8,383 bases of DNA from an archaeon (GTDB lineage Archaea; Iainarchaeota; Iainarchaeia; Iainarchaeales; Iainarchaeaceae), in assembly GCA_024653905.1 (NCBI GenBank), contig JANLGZ010000103.1, forward strand, positions 1-8,383, in the 5' to 3' direction. This document shows positions 6,045 through 8,383 of the stretch, piece by piece (within the stretch, counting starts at the first letter, position 1; every line of letters starts with the position of its first letter). The notes under the pieces were generated by a model. That model worked only from the letters and a program-made list of their open reading frames with translations, was not told the origin of the DNA and did no database searches. Both the position numbers and the translations under genes were made by a program.

Positions 6045-6319
6045 TTTCCATGTATAACCTGGAAATCGCAAAACAAGTGGAAAAAACTTTTGAAAAAATA
6101 GCTAAAAAAGACCCTGTTCAGGAAAGAGCAGTTAAAAGCAAAATCAAACAAATTATTGAAAATCCTTATCATTTCAAACCATTAAGAAAGCCAATGCAAA
6201 ACAAGAGAAGAGTTCACACTTACGGACCTTTTGTAATGGTTTACTCAATAAATGAAAAAACAAAAACCGTGTTCATAGAAGATTATGACCACCACGACAA
6301 TATATATAAAAAAGGGTGA
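6041..6319 (+). CDS. RelE/ParE-family toxin
   Basis: This 92-residue protein has the RelE fold pattern: a helical hairpin (LEIAKQVEKTFEKIAKKD, then ERAVKSKIKQIIENP), then KPLRKPM, and beta strands carrying RRVHTYGPFVMVYSI and FIEDYDHHDNIY. RelE-type toxins cleave mRNA in the ribosome and slow growth when the antitoxin is degraded. The basic residues Lys47, Arg50, Lys51, Arg57 and Arg58 and the C-terminal His84, His85 and Tyr89 are candidates for RNA binding and catalysis. The protein looks intact. The ATG at 6041 overlaps the antitoxin stop; the ATG at 6050 (MYNLEIAK) is an equally plausible start and gives the more usual N-terminus. ParE-like gyrase poisoning cannot be excluded, but the C-terminal motif fits the RNase branch better. 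Confidence 0.87.
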   Translation: MISMYNLEIAKQVEKTFEKIAKKDPVQERAVKSKIKQIIENPYHFKPLRKPMQNKRRVHTYGPFVMVYSINEKTKTVFIEDYDHHDNIYKKG

Positions 6320-6373
6320 AAAATACCTACTCAACCAACACCCAAACTAAATCCTCCCCCTTTCAACACGAAC

Positions 6374-6381
6374 TAATATAT
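6374..6381 (+). promoter_or_regulatory. TATA box of the coiled-coil gene
   Basis: TAATATAT is centred 26 bases before the ATG at 6404 with no Shine-Dalgarno sequence, so a leaderless transcript separate from the toxin-antitoxin operon is likely. Confidence 0.5.
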
Positions 6382-6403
6382 TCCGTGACTGAGCATTATT
6401 CTC

Positions 6404-7117
6404 ATGGAACCTTTAAACATGATTGATGAGCTTGTGGCAAGGCACAAAGTGAAGGGTGTTGAACAGGAACGGGTTGATATTATCAATGAATCCAAAAGGC
6501 TCGAACAAGAATATCTTAAAGATAATGTTAGCCATGCGGAATATGAACAACAAAAGGCACTCATTCATGACAAGCTTATTGTACTGGATATGGAAAGGCT
6601 GTTTTATGAAGTTGATGATAAATTGAATGAATTTTTGGAGAAACAAGAAAAATCAATGAAACTTAATAATGAAAGAACAAAAAAATTAGAATCTTTACTG
6701 AGTAAAAAAAATCTTGCAGAGGATAATATACTGCAGGCTAGGAAGATTTTTTTCAGGGATAAGTTTGACGCTGAATCTTTCAAAAAACTTTTACAGGAAA
6801 AACAGACTGAAATAATGGAACTTGAAAGTGAAATAGTTAATCTTTACAAAAAACAAGCAGAAGATAAAACAAAGGAAATGGAAATAATGCTTAATACACA
6901 AATCGAACTGAAAAAGCACATGGCTGAGGACATGGCTGAGGATATTTTTCTTCAGATCCCTGAATCAGGCGATTCTGAATTGCCAATTTTTGAAAAGGAA
7001 TCTGCTGCAAAACCAACAAGGGAAGGAAGAAGGGAAAGAATTGATATTCCTAAAGGACATAATACTGATGTTTCTGAACCAAGAAGATTGAGAAGAAAAC
7101 ATCAGCAAGTTATGTGA
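6404..7117 (+). CDS. Coiled-coil protein of unknown function
   Basis: I do not recognise this 237-residue protein. It has no signal peptide or membrane segment and should be cytoplasmic. Residues about 20-175 are strongly helical and charged with heptad-like hydrophobic spacing, suggesting a long coiled coil. Residues 173-180 are MAED twice, from an exact 11-of-12-base tandem duplication. The C-terminal 40 residues are basic and probably disordered (REGRRER, then RRLRRKH), which could bind nucleic acid or acidic partners. The ATG at 6404 is chosen for its TATA box 26 bases upstream; Met6 is an alternative. The gene ends in QQVM, and a second copy of these codons with a stop follows 22 bases later. 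It is convergent with a small membrane protein gene. Confidence 0.78.
   Translation: MEPLNMIDELVARHKVKGVEQERVDIINESKRLEQEYLKDNVSHAEYEQQKALIHDKLIVLDMERLFYEVDDKLNEFLEKQEKSMKLNNERTKKLESLLSKKNLAEDNILQARKIFFRDKFDAESFKKLLQEKQTEIMELESEIVNLYKKQAEDKTKEMEIMLNTQIELKKHMAEDMAEDIFLQIPESGDSELPIFEKESAAKPTREGRRERIDIPKGHNTDVSEPRRLRRKHQQVM
6920..6943 (+). repeat. 12-base in-frame tandem duplication
   Basis: ATGGCTGAGGAC is followed by ATGGCTGAGGAT, encoding MAED twice. It looks like a recent slippage event in the coiled-coil gene. Confidence 0.7.
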
Positions 7118-7144
7118 ATTCTATCAGCAGGTCATGTAAATTCT
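7101..7144 (+). repeat. 22-base tandem repeat over the stop codon
   Basis: Units 7101-7122 and 7123-7144 match at 19 of 22 bases. Unit 1 carries the last codons of the coiled-coil gene (CAG CAA GTT ATG TGA). Unit 2, in another frame, reads CAG CAG GTC ATG TAA. The three differences are two synonymous codon changes and a swap of stop codon. Unit 2 ends two bases before the stop of the convergent gene. Confidence 0.8.
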
Positions 7145-7146
7145 GA

Positions 7147-7392
7147 TTAAGAGCAAGTAGCGGGAGAAATATCATTTTCTAATAAACAATTGTATAATTG
7201 GTCTGCTCTTGAATCTAAACGTTCGTTCAAATCAACTAATGAATTTTGATCATGAATTTGACCCCCTGTGAGAACAGGGTCAATGTATTGATTTGTTGCA
7301 ACTCCGCCTAAAATTAAACCCACTACAAAAACAACCACTAACAGGATTCTGTAAAAATTCCAGAATGGTTCTTTTTCATCATCTTTGCTCAT
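7147..7392 (-). CDS. Small single-pass membrane protein, unknown function
   Basis: The 81-residue protein has a charged N-terminus (MSKDDEKEPF), one membrane helix at about 14-33 (rich in Val, Leu and Gly) and a polar C-terminal half with helix-forming residues 50-70 and two cysteines (69 and 80). With no basic cluster after the helix, the C-terminal half may face outside, where the cysteines could form a disulfide; this is an inference. No family is recognised. The gene follows the TYW1 gene on the same strand by 43 bases but has its own TATA-like box in that gap. It converges with the coiled-coil gene. The ATG at 7392 fits the box at 7415-7423. Confidence 0.72.
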   Translation of the reverse strand: MSKDDEKEPFWNFYRILLVVVFVVGLILGGVATNQYIDPVLTGGQIHDQNSLVDLNERLDSRADQLYNCLLENDISPATCS

Positions 7393-7414
7393 ACAGAATA
7401 TAAAACAGAGTTAG

Positions 7415-7423
7415 AATATTTAA
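7415..7423 (-). promoter_or_regulatory. TATA box of the small membrane protein gene
   Basis: On the minus strand the sequence reads TTAAATATT, centred 27 bases before the ATG at 7392. A second AT-rich run nearer the start (about 7396-7403) is too close to be the box. Confidence 0.45.
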
Positions 7424-7435
7424 GGATTGGTTTTT

Positions 7436-8383
7436 TCAAAAATCAATCCCTTCACCTTCGATTCCTAATTCTTTTCTCGCGAACTCGAGCTTCGTGTTCT
7501 TGTCTTTTAAATCAGGCCTTACAAGCAAAGAGATTCTGCTTGGTTTTGAAAAGTCCTTATAAATGTAACCTGAAACTTTGCAGAATTTTTTTGCCCATGA
7601 TTCTATTTCTTCAAACAAAGGGGAATTTTCTTTGGAAAGCCTGCTTCTTGATTCTCCAAGATGCATGTATGATTTTATTTCAACGAACTCAGGCGAAATT
7701 TTTTTGACAACTTCGCCCCACTTTTCCAAATATTCTTCATTATCATTCAATCCCTTAATTAGAGTAATCCTGACAACTTTTCTGGTATTAAGTTTTGAAA
7801 TAACTTTAAGAGAATTCATGAGCCTTTGCCAGCCGTCTTTATGAGAAGCCCTGTTAACATCATTGAACATTTCCTCATTCGGCGCATCAAGAGAAACATA
7901 CAACTGGTTAGGCAGATATTTAGAATCGGTTGCCATTTTTTCAAAAACCTCAGTTTTTTGAGCATTAGTAACAAGAAAAACACTCTTTGTGGAAGGCAAT
8001 TCTTTAATTTCAGCTATTAACTCGCAAATTTTAGGATATAAAGTTGGTTCTCCTGAAAGGCTTATTGCCCAATGGGAAGGCATCTGGGCTTTTTTAAAAT
8101 GCTTCAGGTTTATGCCTTCGATTCCGCCAAAACCAGTTAGAAGCTTCTGCCTCTGTTTAATTGTTCCCTGAATTATTTTTTTAGGCTCATCAATATCAGT
8201 TTCATCAAGATTAACATTTCTCATCCATTCCATTGGCCGCCAGCAAAAAATACAGTTCTCATTGCACCAAAGAACAGTAGGGGACATCTGGGCACAGGCA
8301 TTGCATTCTATTCCATAAAATTTCTGTTTGTAACAAACCCCCTCCTGCTTAATTGCTTTCTTATTCCAAGAACAAATCTGAAC
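7436..8383 (-). CDS. taw1: 4-demethylwyosine synthase TYW1, N-terminus outside window
   Basis: This radical SAM enzyme converts N1-methylguanosine at position 37 of tRNA-Phe to 4-demethylwyosine with pyruvate, a step of wybutosine formation after Trm5. The frame is open to the right edge, giving 315 residues in the window; an ATG at 8287 is internal and would lose needed cysteines. In window numbering, Cys40, Cys44 and Cys47 (WCNENCIFCW) form the radical SAM CxxxCxxC site. Cys4, Cys17 and Cys30 are spaced 13 and 13, with 10 more to Cys40, exactly the spacing of the second cluster ligands in the Methanocaldococcus enzyme (26, 39, 52, 62). Lys19, in CYK, matches the lysine proposed to bind pyruvate. 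SGEPTLYP (110-117) is the family's SAM-contact motif. By that comparison only about 22 residues are missing. All visible key residues are present and the C-terminus looks complete. Confidence 0.95.
   Translation of the reverse strand, partial: VQICSWNKKAIKQEGVCYKQKFYGIECNACAQMSPTVLWCNENCIFCWRPMEWMRNVNLDETDIDEPKKIIQGTIKQRQKLLTGFGGIEGINLKHFKKAQMPSHWAISLSGEPTLYPKICELIAEIKELPSTKSVFLVTNAQKTEVFEKMATDSKYLPNQLYVSLDAPNEEMFNDVNRASHKDGWQRLMNSLKVISKLNTRKVVRITLIKGLNDNEEYLEKWGEVVKKISPEFVEIKSYMHLGESRSRLSKENSPLFEEIESWAKKFCKVSGYIYKDFSKPSRISLLVRPDLKDKNTKLEFARKELGIEGEGIDF

Noticed and set aside
7436..8287. TYW1 starting at the internal ATG at 8287
   Set aside because: The frame stays open to the window edge and the upstream 32 residues contain three conserved cluster cysteines and the CYK motif, so the true start is outside the window.

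Overview
The window looks like part of the genome of an uncultivated archaeon. It is AT-rich. It carries two genes typical of archaea: a TYW1-type 4-demethylwyosine synthase and a Fap7/AK6-like adenylate kinase. Most transcription units have an AT-rich TATA-like box about 26 bases before the start codon and no Shine-Dalgarno sequence, which is the pattern of leaderless archaeal mRNA. The surface proteins with CARDB-like domains, lipoboxes and C-terminal anchors, and the DUF2683/RelE toxin-antitoxin pair, fit a small-genome (DPANN-like or related) archaeon. The phylum cannot be settled from this sequence alone.

Layout. Positions 1-180 hold no gene but several T-tract hairpins, probably terminators of a gene outside the window. 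A promoter at about 177-193 points at 214, exactly where two large adjacent hairpin domains begin (214-310 and 311-418). I call this an unidentified structured non-coding RNA. Its last helix touches the TATA box of the adenylate kinase gene (446-937), which overlaps by 4 bases a signal-peptide/CARDB-like/C-anchored surface protein (934-2160). Tail to tail with it on the minus strand is a small zinc-ribbon plus AbrB-type regulator (2164-2496). A 1005-residue helical lipoprotein with a second, C-terminal membrane anchor follows (2556-5573, minus).

The lipoprotein promoter seems to be bidirectional. The same AT box lies 26 bases before a tiny plus-strand ORF, which reads on to a longer sensible peptide only after a one-base shift in an A8 tract (5626-5750). 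Next comes a RHH/RelE-type toxin-antitoxin operon (5799-6319) with a palindrome and an 11-base-phased direct repeat between its TATA box and start codon. A coiled-coil protein of unknown function (6404-7117) follows. Its last codons and stop are duplicated just downstream with only synonymous changes. Convergent to it are a small single-pass membrane protein (7147-7392) and the TYW1 gene, which runs off the right edge (7436 to beyond 8383).

Functionally the window is mixed: tRNA modification (wybutosine pathway), nucleotide metabolism or ribosome maturation (Fap7-like), cell-envelope proteins and a toxin-antitoxin module. The least explained parts are the two-domain RNA, the frameshifted small ORF and the duplicated gene end.
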